A DNA stretch of 64,000 bases from Bradyrhizobium sp. Ash2021 (GTDB lineage Bacteria; Pseudomonadota; Alphaproteobacteria; Rhizobiales; Xanthobacteraceae): positions 682,001 through 746,000 of the forward strand of contig NZ_CP100604.1 in assembly GCF_031202265.1 (NCBI RefSeq), in the 5' to 3' direction. Position numbers and translations under genes: made by a program. Below are positions 28,626-37,562 of the stretch, piece after piece. Every line of letters begins with the position of its first letter. Positions within the stretch are counted from its first letter, which is position 1. The notes beneath the pieces were generated by a model, which ran no database searches, was not told the origin of the DNA, and saw only the letters and a program-made list of their open reading frames with translations.

Positions 28626-29573
28626 CTATCCGAAGACGCCCTGGCGCGAGGCCTTGGCAATGAACGTGCTGACCTGAGGCTGTGCGGCCTCGATGTCCGC
28701 CTCGTATTTCAACAGTACGTTCAGCGTGTCCTTGACCATCTCGTGGCCAAGTTCGGTCGCCTGCAGCAGCACCAGCACGCGCGCCCAGTCGATGGTCTCG
28801 CTCACCGACGGTAGCTTCTTCAGGTCCAGCGTGCGGATCTCGTGGATGAACCCGACCATCTGCTTGCGCAGCGTCTGGGAAATGCCGGGAACGCGGCTTT
28901 CGACGATGCGCTCCTCGAGCTTCTGCTCGGGGAAACCGATGTGGAGGTGGAGGCAGCGCCGCTTCAGCGCGTCGCCCAGATCGCGCTCGCTGTTCGAGGT
29001 CAGGATCACGGTCGGTGCGGCGACTGCGACAATCGTTCCAAGTTCGGGAATGGTGACCTGGAAATCGCTGAGGATCTCCAGCAGCAGCGATTCGAACTCG
29101 GCATCCGACTTGTCGATTTCGTCGATCAGGAGCACGCAGCCGGCGGTCTGTTCCAGCGCCTGCAGCAGCGGCCGCGGTTCGACGAATTCCTTGGAGAAGA
29201 ACACGTCGCCGAAATCGTGCAGTTGATCCAATGCGGCATGCAGCGTCGCGGCGCCACCGAGCACTTCGCCGAGCTTGTCTTTAAGGATCTGGGTGTACAA
29301 AAGCTGCTTGGCGTATTTCCACTCGTAGAGCGCCTTGGCCTCGTCCAGCCCCTCATAGCATTGCAGGCGGATCATCTTCAGCCCGCGCCAGGCCGCGATC
29401 GCTTTTGCAAGCTCGGTCTTGCCGACGCCCGCGGGGCCTTCGACCAGGATCGGCTTCTCGATCTGCTGCGCGAGATAGACCGCGGTCGCGATCTGCCGGC
29501 TCGCAATGTAGCCTTGCGCCGCGAGGCCGCTTTCCACTGCCTCGATCGAGGCCGAAGGCCGATGTTCAGCCAC
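28626..29573 (-). CDS. coxD: MoxR-type AAA+ ATPase CoxD
   Basis: This 315-residue ATPase has Walker A GPAGVGKTE, Walker B VLLIDEIDKSD and sensor 1 VILTSNSERDLGDALKRR. The chosen start is a GTG at 29573 with GGAG about 10 bases upstream. The longer frame to 29903 would add about 110 residues of low-complexity, non-family sequence. CoxD partners with CoxE in inserting sulfur and copper in CO dehydrogenase. Here the pair probably serves the adjacent Ior-like enzyme. Confidence 0.92.
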   Translation of the reverse strand: MAEHRPSASIEAVESGLAAQGYIASRQIATAVYLAQQIEKPILVEGPAGVGKTELAKAIAAWRGLKMIRLQCYEGLDEAKALYEWKYAKQLLYTQILKDKLGEVLGGAATLHAALDQLHDFGDVFFSKEFVEPRPLLQALEQTAGCVLLIDEIDKSDAEFESLLLEILSDFQVTIPELGTIVAVAAPTVILTSNSERDLGDALKRRCLHLHIGFPEQKLEERIVESRVPGISQTLRKQMVGFIHEIRTLDLKKLPSVSETIDWARVLVLLQATELGHEMVKDTLNVLLKYEADIEAAQPQVSTFIAKASRQGVFG

Positions 29574-29746
29574 GAGTTCAACTCCGGATGTTGCAGAATT
29601 CAGCCATGTTCTGCCTGCGTTCCCGGCAAAGAACAAGCCAAGTTTCAGCTGTCGGAGCGACAGGGTTCCGGCATTTTCCGCAGAGCGCAATACCGGCCCG
29701 GTGCGCTTGCCGGGCCCGGGGAAGCGGCTGTTGGAAAATCGACCCG

Positions 29747-30049
29747 TTAGTTCGCGCAGGTCTGCATGAAATCCTTGCGCTGCGGGCCCACGATCTTCTG
29801 GTCGATTGCCTGTTTGAGGCACTTGAGACGTGCCTGCGCCATGCAGAGCTGTATCTGGTCCTGACGGTCCTGCCCTTTCAGCGCCTGGGACGCGGTTTGG
29901 CATGCCATTCGTTTCCCGCTGGGTACCGGCACCGCGGCTGCGGAATTGGTTTGTGCCGGAGCAGCCGGTGTTGGAGCTGACTGCGCAAATGCCGCGACCG
30001 AAAATACGATCGAGCCGGCGGAAACAATGGCGATGACGGGAAGTTTCAT
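29747..30049 (-). CDS. PsiF-repeat-like small secreted protein
   Basis: This 100-residue protein has a signal peptide (residues 1 to about 22, ending AAFAQ), a short Ala/Pro-rich linker and two degenerate PsiF-like repeats with conserved spacing of Cys (MACQTASQALKG, QLCMAQARLKC, FMQTC). A strong AGGAGG site precedes the ATG. PsiF proteins are induced by phosphate starvation in enteric bacteria, but their role is unknown. It is probably periplasmic and disulfide-bonded. Confidence 0.82.
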   Translation of the reverse strand: MKLPVIAIVSAGSIVFSVAAFAQSAPTPAAPAQTNSAAAVPVPSGKRMACQTASQALKGQDRQDQIQLCMAQARLKCLKQAIDQKIVGPQRKDFMQTCAN

Positions 30050-30116
30050 GAAGGCCTCCTGTTGGATCTAGGCTTTGCTGTCTGAATGGGCCGTGAATAC
30101 CTGCATGGAACCAAAC

Positions 30117-30749
30117 TTAGGTCAGCACCAGCCCGGTCGCGGCTTCGAGCTCGCCGATGGCCTGCGCGGCGTTGAGCACCTTGATCGTGGTCATGCCCAT
30201 ATCGCGCGCCGGCTTCAGATTGACGCCGAGGTCGTCGAGATAGACGCAACGCTTCGGGTTCACCTTCAGCGTCTCGACCATCATCCGATAGATGCGCGGG
30301 TCGGGCTTGCGCAGGCCGATCTTTGCGGATTCGATCACATGATCGAACAGCACCATGACTTCGGCGACATAGAGCGATCGGCCGCTCCGGCTGCCGATGG
30401 CGTTGGCGGGAAGATTGTTGGTGATGCAGCCGGTCTTGAATTTGGCCTTCACGCGCTTGAGCGCTTCGACCATTTCGGGCCGCAGATCGCCCGACAGCAG
30501 CGGCAACACATCCTTGCCGCGAACCTCCGCGCCCAGCGCCCGCGATTCGGTTGCGAACAAGGCGTCGAACGCCTCGATATCGACCTCGGCGCGCTCGAAC
30601 TTGGCCCAGGCATTTTCCAGATGATTGGCGGCATTGGTGCGGCGGATGATGTCGGCGGGCAGTCCGCGCTCGGTCTCGAACTGCGCAAACGCCTCGAATG
30701 GCGAGGTCGTCAACACGCCGCCGAAATCCCAGATCACCGCCTCGATCAT
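30117..30749 (-). CDS. HAD-IA family hydrolase-like protein
   Basis: This 210-residue HAD protein has motif I WDFGGVLTTSP, motif II near CITNNLP, the lysine in GLRKPDPRIY and motif IV VYLDDLGVN. Motif I has DFG where classical phosphatases have DxD, as in the ACAD10/epoxide-hydrolase N-domain branch. Phosphatase activity is therefore not assured. ATG 30749 gives the family N-terminus, and the longer frame to 30845 overlaps the promoter of the divergent trypsin gene. Confidence 0.87.
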   Translation of the reverse strand: MIEAVIWDFGGVLTTSPFEAFAQFETERGLPADIIRRTNAANHLENAWAKFERAEVDIEAFDALFATESRALGAEVRGKDVLPLLSGDLRPEMVEALKRVKAKFKTGCITNNLPANAIGSRSGRSLYVAEVMVLFDHVIESAKIGLRKPDPRIYRMMVETLKVNPKRCVYLDDLGVNLKPARDMGMTTIKVLNAAQAIGELEAATGLVLT

Positions 30750-30861
30750 GCTTACCCACCCATGGCCTGTACGCGCCCGGGAGCGGCTAACACGGAATGC
30801 TGATCGGGACCAGTCTGAACCGCGGCTTGGCGCGGCCTGCCGCAACGGCTATCTCTGCGCG

Positions 30862-31620
30862 ATGAAATTCTCGATTCCAGTGATGGCGAGCCTGCTGCTG
30901 GCCGCAGCGCCTGCCCACGCCATCGTCGGCGGCGGCGCGCCGTCGGCCGAGGGCGTCGGCCGTTCCGTCGTCACCATCGTCGGCTCACGCGGTAATTTCT
31001 GCACCGGCGCGCTCATTGCGCCGAAACTGGTGCTGACAGCGGCGCATTGCGTGCAGCCCGGCGCCGATTACAAGATCGTCGAATATGCCGCGGACAGGCC
31101 GCCGCAATTGCAGGACGTCAGGACCGTCGCGGTTCACCCCGCCTTCAACATCCAGGCGATGCTGGCTCACCGCGCCACTGCCGACGTCGCGCTGCTGCAA
31201 CTGGCTGAACCCGCCAAAGGGAAGACCCCGTCGGCGCTCGGCATGCCCAACATTCCCATCGTGATCGGTGGCCGCTTTACGATCGCCGGCATCGGTGTGA
31301 CCGTTCGTGGCGACGGCAAGAGCGGCGGCACCATCCGCGTGGCGGGGCTTGTCGCGATCGGCAAGCCGGGAACGCTGCAGATTCGCCTGGTCGATCCGGT
31401 GGGGCAGGGCCTGCGCGACGGGATGGGCGCCTGCACCGGCGATTCCGGCGGACCGGTGTTCGAGGACAAGCAGGCCGGCCCTGCCATCATCGGAGTCATC
31501 AGCTGGTCGACCGGGCCGAACGGTTCAGCCGGCTGCGGCGGCATGACGGGGGTCACGCCGCTGACGCTGTACCGTGACTGGATTTTGCAGACCGCGCGGC
31601 AGTGGGGCGCGGGGCTTTAG
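30862..31620 (+). CDS. Secreted trypsin-like serine protease (S1A)
   Basis: This 252-residue protein has a signal peptide (ending APAHA, about residue 20) followed at once by the IVGGG sequence typical of a trypsin activation site. The triad is visible: His in LTAAHC, Asp in TADVALLQL and Ser in GDSGGPVF. It should be an active periplasmic or extracellular endopeptidase. The substrate is unknown. It ends at a palindromic repeat that separates it from the convergent acyl-CoA synthetase. Confidence 0.92.
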   Translation: MKFSIPVMASLLLAAAPAHAIVGGGAPSAEGVGRSVVTIVGSRGNFCTGALIAPKLVLTAAHCVQPGADYKIVEYAADRPPQLQDVRTVAVHPAFNIQAMLAHRATADVALLQLAEPAKGKTPSALGMPNIPIVIGGRFTIAGIGVTVRGDGKSGGTIRVAGLVAIGKPGTLQIRLVDPVGQGLRDGMGACTGDSGGPVFEDKQAGPAIIGVISWSTGPNGSAGCGGMTGVTPLTLYRDWILQTARQWGAGL

Positions 31621-31622
31621 AC

Positions 31623-31717
31623 CGTCATTGCCGGGCGTGACCAGGCGTGACCCGGCAATCCATCTTCTTCGAAAGACTCTTTTTGGATGGATGCGCGGGT
31701 CAAGCCCGCGCATGACG
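31623..31717. repeat. Two-arm palindromic intergenic repeat
   Basis: Two hairpins (ATTGCCGGG with CCCGGCAAT, and ATGCGCGGG with CCCGCGCAT) are nested within outer matches CGTCAT/ATGACG and CCATC/GGATG. This fills the gap between two convergent genes and may also end transcription. Similar elements are common between Bradyrhizobium genes. Confidence 0.8.
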
Positions 31718-31725
31718 AGATGAGG

Positions 31726-33948
31726 CTAATGCCCCGCCGCCTTGTTCGCCGCGGCATTGTTGAGCACGATCAACCCATCCACGGCTACGCCGAGCTTGCT
31801 GTTGATCAGGAACGGATTGACGTCGATCGACGCAATCCGGTTTCCCGCGTCGGCCATCAGATTGGACAGGCCGACCAGCGCCTTGACGGCGGACGCCTCG
31901 TGCAGCGCCGGCTTGCCGCGATATCCCTTGATCTTCACGCCGGCCTTGGTCTTCTGGATCAGTTGTTTCGCCTCGTCGGCGTCGAGCGGTGCGCCTGCCA
32001 GTGCAACATCCTTCATCAGCTCGATATCGACGCCGCCGGTGCCGAACAGCACCACGGGGCCCATTTCGGCATCGAGCGAGGCGCCGACCACCAGTTCGAG
32101 ATCGGCCTTGACCTGCTGCGCGATCAAGATGCCTTCGAGTTTCGGCTTGTTCTTGAGTTTTTTCACCCGCGCGGTGATGTCGTTGAACGCCTTCTTCACG
32201 TCAGCGGCGCTGTTGATGTTCAGCACCACGCCGCCGATGTCCGACTTGTGCAGGATCTCGGCGCTGACCACTTTTGCCACCACGGGAAAGCCGATTTTCT
32301 TGGCGATCTTCACCGCTTCCGCGGCGGTCTGCGCGATCTCTTCCTTTGAAACCGGAATGCCATAAGCCTTGAGCAGCTTTTTCGAGGCGACCTCGTCGAG
32401 CGCCGCCGCGCCATTGGCGCTCTTGAGCATCTTCTCCAGCATGGCCCGCGCGGGAGCCTTCGAACTCGACGCGATCTCCGGTACTACCTTGCGCAGCGAA
32501 GCATAGTCGATCAGCGACTTGATCGCGCCCACCGCGCGATCGAGCCCCTGCATGACCGCGATGTTCGGCAACGACTTGCGCAAGCCCTTGGTGAATTCGG
32601 TAAAGCCGATCGACATCGTGCTGATGTATACCACGGGCTTGGAGGCCGCGCCGGCCATGTCGTTGACGATGCGCAAATTGCGTTCGCGCAGTTCATGCGG
32701 CGCCTTCGGCAGTTCCGCGTCGATGATGACGATGTCGGTGTCGGGATCGTCGATCATGACCTTGATCGACTGCATGTAGACGGAGGGATCGACGACGGCG
32801 GCAAAGCCGGCGTCGAGCGGATTGCCGACGATGCTGCCGGGGCCGAGCATCTTTGCCAGCTTTTCGGTAGCGCTGGCGCTCAGCGGCGCAAAGTTCAGGC
32901 CGGCCGAATGGAAGGCGTCGATCAGAAGGCCGCGCTTGCCGCCCGACAGCGATACCGCGGCGAGCCGGTTGCTCTTCGGCGGATCGGCGTGAACGAAACA
33001 TTCGGTGGTCTCGATCAGCTCATCCAGTCCGCGCACGCGGACCACGCCTTCGCGCGTCGAGATCGCGTCAAAAGTTTCGATCGAGCCGGCGAGCGCGCCG
33101 GTATGCGCCATCGCGGCGGCGCGGCCGCCCTCGGAGGCGCCGAGTTTCAGTGCGATGACGGGTTTGCCCGCCGCCCGTGCGGCCTTGCAGGCCTCGCGAA
33201 ACACCTTCGTGTTCCGCACGCCTTCGAGATAGACCACGATGACGCGGACCGAGGGATCGGCCGCGAAATAAGCCATCAGGTCCGGCGTCTCCAGCCCGGT
33301 CTCGTTGCCAGTCGTGACCATATAGCCGACGCCGACGCCGCGATCCTCCAGCGCCTGGCGGATCGCCATCACGATCGCGCCGGATTGTCCGGCGATCGCT
33401 ACCGGCCCGGCTTCCATGGTGACGATGCGGTCGTCGATATTGGTGAACAGCTTTTCGCCCGCGCTCAAATTGCCGAGGCAGTTCGGGCCAGTCACGGCAA
33501 GGCCGGTCTCGCGCACCGCCCGCTGCAATTCGACCGCCAGCCGCTGGCTTTCCTCATCCTGCAATTCGCTGAAACCCGAGGTGACGATGGTGGCGGAGCG
33601 GGCCCCCGCAGCGGCAGCATCGCGGATCACCTGCACGGCGAAACGCGCCGGCACCAGCACCAGCACGTGATCGGGCTTGTCCGGCAGGCTGGCGAAATCC
33701 TTGTAGCAGGGCACGCCCCAGATTGTTTCGCGCTTGGCGTTAACGGGATAGAGGCCGCCCGCGTATTGGTATTTGATCAGGTTGTTCCAGATGCGCTCGG
33801 CATAGTTGCCGGGCTTGTCGGTTGCACCGACCAGCACGATGTTGCGCGGGTGCAGCATCGCATGGATGCGCTTGACGATGTCGCTGGCGTCGGACGATGG
33901 CGACCATTTTTCGGCCGAGTGAGACGCGGTGCTTGCCGGAGCTTCCAT
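31726..33948 (-). CDS. ADP-forming acyl-CoA synthetase (acetate-CoA ligase family)
   Basis: This 740-residue single-chain synthetase contains a CoA-binding Rossmann domain (about residues 30-165, NIVLVGATDKPGN), a succinyl-CoA-ligase-like flavodoxin domain and a C-terminal ATP-grasp domain (about 515-735, with FPVVAKVVSAEILHKSDIGG). It makes or consumes an acyl-CoA with ADP plus phosphate. Members act on acetate, pimelate, aromatic or other acids, and this substrate is not clear. The phosphohistidine should lie in the MAHTGALAGS segment. ATG 33948 follows an AAGGG site. Confidence 0.9.
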   Translation of the reverse strand: MEAPASTASHSAEKWSPSSDASDIVKRIHAMLHPRNIVLVGATDKPGNYAERIWNNLIKYQYAGGLYPVNAKRETIWGVPCYKDFASLPDKPDHVLVLVPARFAVQVIRDAAAAGARSATIVTSGFSELQDEESQRLAVELQRAVRETGLAVTGPNCLGNLSAGEKLFTNIDDRIVTMEAGPVAIAGQSGAIVMAIRQALEDRGVGVGYMVTTGNETGLETPDLMAYFAADPSVRVIVVYLEGVRNTKVFREACKAARAAGKPVIALKLGASEGGRAAAMAHTGALAGSIETFDAISTREGVVRVRGLDELIETTECFVHADPPKSNRLAAVSLSGGKRGLLIDAFHSAGLNFAPLSASATEKLAKMLGPGSIVGNPLDAGFAAVVDPSVYMQSIKVMIDDPDTDIVIIDAELPKAPHELRERNLRIVNDMAGAASKPVVYISTMSIGFTEFTKGLRKSLPNIAVMQGLDRAVGAIKSLIDYASLRKVVPEIASSSKAPARAMLEKMLKSANGAAALDEVASKKLLKAYGIPVSKEEIAQTAAEAVKIAKKIGFPVVAKVVSAEILHKSDIGGVVLNINSAADVKKAFNDITARVKKLKNKPKLEGILIAQQVKADLELVVGASLDAEMGPVVLFGTGGVDIELMKDVALAGAPLDADEAKQLIQKTKAGVKIKGYRGKPALHEASAVKALVGLSNLMADAGNRIASIDVNPFLINSKLGVAVDGLIVLNNAAANKAAGH

Positions 33949-34351
33949 GGAGTTTACCCTTACCCGTTGTTTCCTTTGGCCGTGACGATCGAGCGCAGCC
34001 GCCACCGGCCATGATTTTTCATTTCTTTTTATTGAGACTTGAGCAGGGTGGCAACTCGCGTGAGGTGGATGCAGACCATTGTTTTTGCGCACGATATCCC
34101 GGCGCGCGGAACGGGACGGGCCGCCGCGAGGTCCGCTGCTACCAGGCGGGTCGCGGACGCGAAGGAGAGGCGATACCGGCGAGCAGGACCGCGAGGATTC
34201 CGGTGAGGAATATTCCATCGAATCCATGATTTTGGTTCAGCCTGGAATGGTTCTCGCGCTTCCAATCATCTGTTCAGCTATTGGTCTTCCACCGCGTGGC
34301 AAGAGTGTGACGTGCATTTCGGCGCATTCCAGTGGCGCTGTTCTGGGCCGA
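33949..34351. other. Gene-poor 403-bp gap
   Basis: This gap separates the sortase stop from the acyl-CoA synthetase start. Apart from the DUF1614 remnant listed separately, no convincing gene, terminator or RNA was seen. Confidence 0.6.
34139..34225 (-). pseudogene. Remnant of the C-terminus of a DUF1614 gene
   Basis: In one minus-strand frame the translation reads GFDGIFLTGILAVLLAG and continues through ASPSRPRPAW to a TAG at 34139. It closely matches the last 28 or so residues of the intact DUF1614 protein encoded at 54094-54810 (FDGIFLTGILAVLLAG then LASPSR). Upstream of 34225 the similarity stops and a stop codon soon follows in frame. This is therefore a decayed piece of a paralogue. 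The two copies differ at many synonymous sites, which points to an old event. Confidence 0.75.
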
Positions 34352-34915
34352 TTATGGCTCGATCATGGTGGCATGAAGGAGATAGCGATCCGGCCCCGGC
34401 GTCAGCGCATCGAAGGGCCAGCAAGTCGATAGCACCAGTTCATATCCACCCGTCAGGGGATCGATCCCCGAGGCATCGAAGCGCACCACGGAGGTGGCAT
34501 CGGCCCGATAACGGAATTTGCGGCCATCGCTTCTGACAATATCGATCTCGTCGCCGATCGCGACATCTCTGAGGAAAGAGAAATGCGTATCGCGGTGCGC
34601 GGAGTAGACGGCGACACCGCGCTCGCCGGCATCGGGCGTCCGTTCGAGATGGCCGGGACCGAAGGCCAGCGCCTGGCCGCTGCTTCCGGCCAGCACGATG
34701 GTGCTGGCATGGATCCGCTTCACCTCGATGCGCGCGACCGGCCATGTGTCCGCCCATGACCATGGTTTTGTCGGATGGCCGGTGGCGATGGTTTCGCTGA
34801 AGGCTCGCTCGAGCAGGATTTGCGCCAGCCGCGCCTTGGCGTGGATGTAGGCGCCCTGGCCGAACAGAATGAGGCCGCCGAGCGCGAGCAGGAGGGGAGC
34901 GACGAAGCGGGGCAT
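34352..34915 (-). CDS. Class GN sortase
   Basis: This 187-residue transpeptidase has one N-terminal membrane helix (about residues 5-24). The sortase catalytic residues are His in SAHRDTHFSFL, Cys in LSTCWPFDAL and Arg in GPDRYLLHAT. Class GN sortases occur in Gram-negative bacteria beside a dedicated LPxTA substrate, which is the next gene upstream (35099-37375). It should cut the Thr-Ala bond of that protein in the periplasm. A palindromic repeat lies between the two genes, an odd interruption for a gene pair that is usually adjacent. Confidence 0.93.
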   Translation of the reverse strand: MPRFVAPLLLALGGLILFGQGAYIHAKARLAQILLERAFSETIATGHPTKPWSWADTWPVARIEVKRIHASTIVLAGSSGQALAFGPGHLERTPDAGERGVAVYSAHRDTHFSFLRDVAIGDEIDIVRSDGRKFRYRADATSVVRFDASGIDPLTGGYELVLSTCWPFDALTPGPDRYLLHATMIEP

Positions 34916-34925
34916 TTGTCATTTC

Positions 34926-35004
34926 CGTCATTGCGAGCGAAGCGAAGCAATCCATTCCTTCTTGTCGCGGCGAGATGGATTGCTGCGCTTCGCTCGCAAC
35001 GACG
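34926..35004. repeat. Palindromic intergenic repeat (CGTCATTGCGAGCGAAGCG type)
   Basis: The left arm CATTGCGAGCGAAGCGAAGC pairs with the right arm ending GCTTCGCTCGCAACGACG, with CAATCCAT matching ATGGATTG inside. The element could form a long hairpin in the sortase operon transcript and so stabilise or attenuate it. Confidence 0.82.
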
Positions 35005-35098
35005 GTACTTGAAAAAGTCGCGCGCGCGGCCCTGGGGGACGGGTAGGCCGCGCGCGCTCTCAAGGAGGAGGTTGGGGCGCCTCCTCCATCTGGCGGCG

Positions 35099-37375
35099 TC
35101 AGCGCACGAACATCTGACGCCGGTTGAACACCAACAGGATCAGGCTGAGTGCGAGCAGGATGGAACCCGCGATCATCTTCAGCTCCGAGTCGGTCGCGGT
35201 CTTCGGCAGCTTGATAGTGTCCGGCATCGGCGCGGCCACGGGCAGCGGACGCTTCGAGGCCGCGACCTGAACTTTGCCGTCGCCGGCATCGGCACGCCTC
35301 TCCCTGGGCACGACCGGCAATTGCGGGCGCTCGCCGAACACTTTTGCGAAATCCCAACCCGCGGGCAGGTTGATCGGCAACTCGCCGACCTTGAGCGGTT
35401 CGCCCTCGGGACGGCTCGGCGTCTTGTCGACCGCGACCAGGCTGGTCAGCCGGGTGACGAGTTGATGCTCCAGCTCCAGCGCCAGGATGGTCTTGTCGGC
35501 GTCTTCAGGTGCAGCTTGCCGCGTGGTACGCGCCACCTCGGCATCGCTGATCTTGCGGCGCGCCCACAGCTTTGACAGGCCCTTGCCTTCGGCCGCATTC
35601 GCAAGCGGAAGGGTCACCACCCAGGGACGATCGCCGATGCGGCCCTTGATCTCGACCGAGCCCGCGAGCTTGTCGAGTTTGGCGGCCAGAACCAGCGGCT
35701 CGTCGCGATAGAGGTCGGGGATCGCAGCCGGCGTGATGTCGGCTGAGGCACCTGAGAATTTTGCGGTGAGACCGGTCACCGCGGGATTCTCCAGCTTGGC
35801 AAACAGGGAGCGCATCCGCTCCTCGACCTGTTCGACCGAGCCGATATGGGTGAAGGCGCCGCGCCCGAGTTCGGCGGCGCGCGTCATCAGATAGGTGTTC
35901 GGCGCCGAGCCGATGCCGACCATGAACACGCGCGAGCGGCCGCGCATCGCCGTTATGGTTTCGAACAATTGCTGCTCGTTGCCGATCGCGCCGTCGGTCA
36001 GGAACACGACCTGGCGGACATTGTTGGCGCCGTCGCCGGAATCATCGGTCAGCGCCGCGCGCATCGCCGGCACCATTTCGGTGCCGCCATTGGCTTCCAG
36101 CGCGTTGACGAACGCGGTCGCCCTGCCGAGATGTCCGGCGTCGGCCGGCACTGACGCCGAGAACAGCACGTCCATGGTGTGATCGAAACGGATCACGTTG
36201 AAGCGGTCGCTGGGCTGCAGGCGCCCGAGCGCGTAGATCAGACTCGCCTTGGCCTGCGCGATCGAGGTGCCGCCCATCGAGCCGGAATTGTCGATGACGA
36301 AGATCACCTCGCGCGGCAGCGGCTTTTTCTCGGTCTGTTCGACCGAGGGCGGCGTCACGAAGGCCAGCAGATAGTCGGCATTGCCGACATGCTCGCGGAA
36401 CAGTCCGACCGACGGCGCCTTTTCGGCCGCCGGTTTCCAGGTCAGCTCGAAATCGCGATCCGCCGGCACCGGGCCTTCGGCGAGCCTGATGATACGCGTA
36501 TTGCCGTCGGGGCTTTCGGTCTTGATCGCGTGATGGTGACTCTTCACTTCGCCAAGGGGGAAGCCGGCCTGGAGGCGCACCGTGATGCTGGTCGGGTTGA
36601 CCGGTGCGTTCTGTGCAGGGTCGAGCACCGGCGGCGAGATGCGGTCGCGATCAGGGACGGAATCGGATTTGGTCGCGCCCCAGCCGCCGCCGTCGGGCCG
36701 GAAGTCGACGCTCTGCACCACGGGTGCGGGATTGTAGCGCGGGCCGACCACCATCGGCACCCGCAACGAAAACTCGTTGCCGGATTGCTGAACCGGCTCC
36801 TGATATTCGATCTGCACCAGCACGGTCTCGCCCGGGCCGATATTGGCGACCGAATTGGTAAAGATGTTCGGCCGTTCCTGTTCGGTCAGCGCCGCCTTCT
36901 GTCCGTTCCGCGCCGCCTGCTCATAGATGACGCGGGCCTGCCGCCGCTCCTTGATGTCGCCGACCACGACGCGATCGCCGACCACCATCTTCAGCGTATC
37001 CACCGCGCCGCCCGGCGGCAGCGGGTAGACGTAAGTGGCCTCGACCCAGTTTTGCGTCGGGTTCCGGAAAATCTGGGTGACGCGAGCGCGGATGGTTGGG
37101 CCGGAGACGGTGAGGTCGACATCGATGCCGAGCCGCGTTGCTTCGGCATAGCCGTCGTCGGTTTTCATGAGCAGCGAGCCGGACCGCGCCTCGGCCGGCC
37201 GGAGCACGGCGGCCTGCGGATTTTCCGCCGACCACACCGGCTCAAAACTCAAAAATAATGCCGCAAACCCGACTGCGAGTGCGGCGACGCCTTCCACCAC
37301 GAAGAACAGCAATATTCGCATCTTGCGCGACAGGCCCGCGCGCCTGCCGGTCTGGATTTCAGCGCAAATCGTCAT
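35099..37375 (-). CDS. VIT/VWA-domain sortase substrate with C-terminal LPxTA sorting signal
   Basis: This 758-residue protein has an N-terminal membrane helix (about residues 20-45), a VIT domain (about 65-200) and a von Willebrand A domain with the metal site VIDNSGSMGG (about 330-510). Its sorting tail of LPKTATDSE, a hydrophobic helix and NRRQ occupies the last 36 residues. It matches the 'marine proteobacterial sortase target' family. ATG 37375 is supported by GGGAG 9 bases upstream. The adjacent GN sortase should process it, leaving an adhesion-type domain in the periplasm or on the surface. The ligand is unknown. Confidence 0.93.
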   Translation of the reverse strand: MTICAEIQTGRRAGLSRKMRILLFFVVEGVAALAVGFAALFLSFEPVWSAENPQAAVLRPAEARSGSLLMKTDDGYAEATRLGIDVDLTVSGPTIRARVTQIFRNPTQNWVEATYVYPLPPGGAVDTLKMVVGDRVVVGDIKERRQARVIYEQAARNGQKAALTEQERPNIFTNSVANIGPGETVLVQIEYQEPVQQSGNEFSLRVPMVVGPRYNPAPVVQSVDFRPDGGGWGATKSDSVPDRDRISPPVLDPAQNAPVNPTSITVRLQAGFPLGEVKSHHHAIKTESPDGNTRIIRLAEGPVPADRDFELTWKPAAEKAPSVGLFREHVGNADYLLAFVTPPSVEQTEKKPLPREVIFVIDNSGSMGGTSIAQAKASLIYALGRLQPSDRFNVIRFDHTMDVLFSASVPADAGHLGRATAFVNALEANGGTEMVPAMRAALTDDSGDGANNVRQVVFLTDGAIGNEQQLFETITAMRGRSRVFMVGIGSAPNTYLMTRAAELGRGAFTHIGSVEQVEERMRSLFAKLENPAVTGLTAKFSGASADITPAAIPDLYRDEPLVLAAKLDKLAGSVEIKGRIGDRPWVVTLPLANAAEGKGLSKLWARRKISDAEVARTTRQAAPEDADKTILALELEHQLVTRLTSLVAVDKTPSRPEGEPLKVGELPINLPAGWDFAKVFGERPQLPVVPRERRADAGDGKVQVAASKRPLPVAAPMPDTIKLPKTATDSELKMIAGSILLALSLILLVFNRRQMFVR

Positions 37376-37500
37376 TTTCGTCACTCCCGAGCGAATGTTT
37401 CGCTGCCGGGAAGTGTTGGGGAACGCGTGTTTTTGCGCGAGCAGAATGATCGGCATTGTTCAGCCGCCCCCCGGCGAGGCGCGCCGTGGCCGGGACGGGT

Positions 37501-37527
37501 TTGTGCGGCTTTGTGCGCCATTGTGCG
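37501..37527. promoter_or_regulatory. Three phased TTGTGCG direct repeats (candidate XRE operator)
   Basis: TTGTGCG occurs at 37501, 37511 and 37521, exactly one DNA turn apart. The repeats lie in the 187-bp gap between the divergent sortase-substrate and XRE regulator genes. Equal helical phasing suggests cooperative binding on one face of the DNA. Confidence 0.6.
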
Positions 37528-37562
37528 TCTGCTAGAATGGCCGGGACAAAGCAGGGGTGACG

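Noticed and set aside
28842..29750. 302-codon plus-strand ORF opposite coxD
   Set aside because: It is an antisense shadow of high-GC coding DNA. The minus-strand frame carries complete AAA+ motifs.
34226..34309. 27-codon plus-strand hydrophobic mini-ORF (MILVQPGMVLALPIIC...)
   Set aside because: There is no convincing ribosome site, and it lies beside the DUF1614 remnant, so chance is likely.
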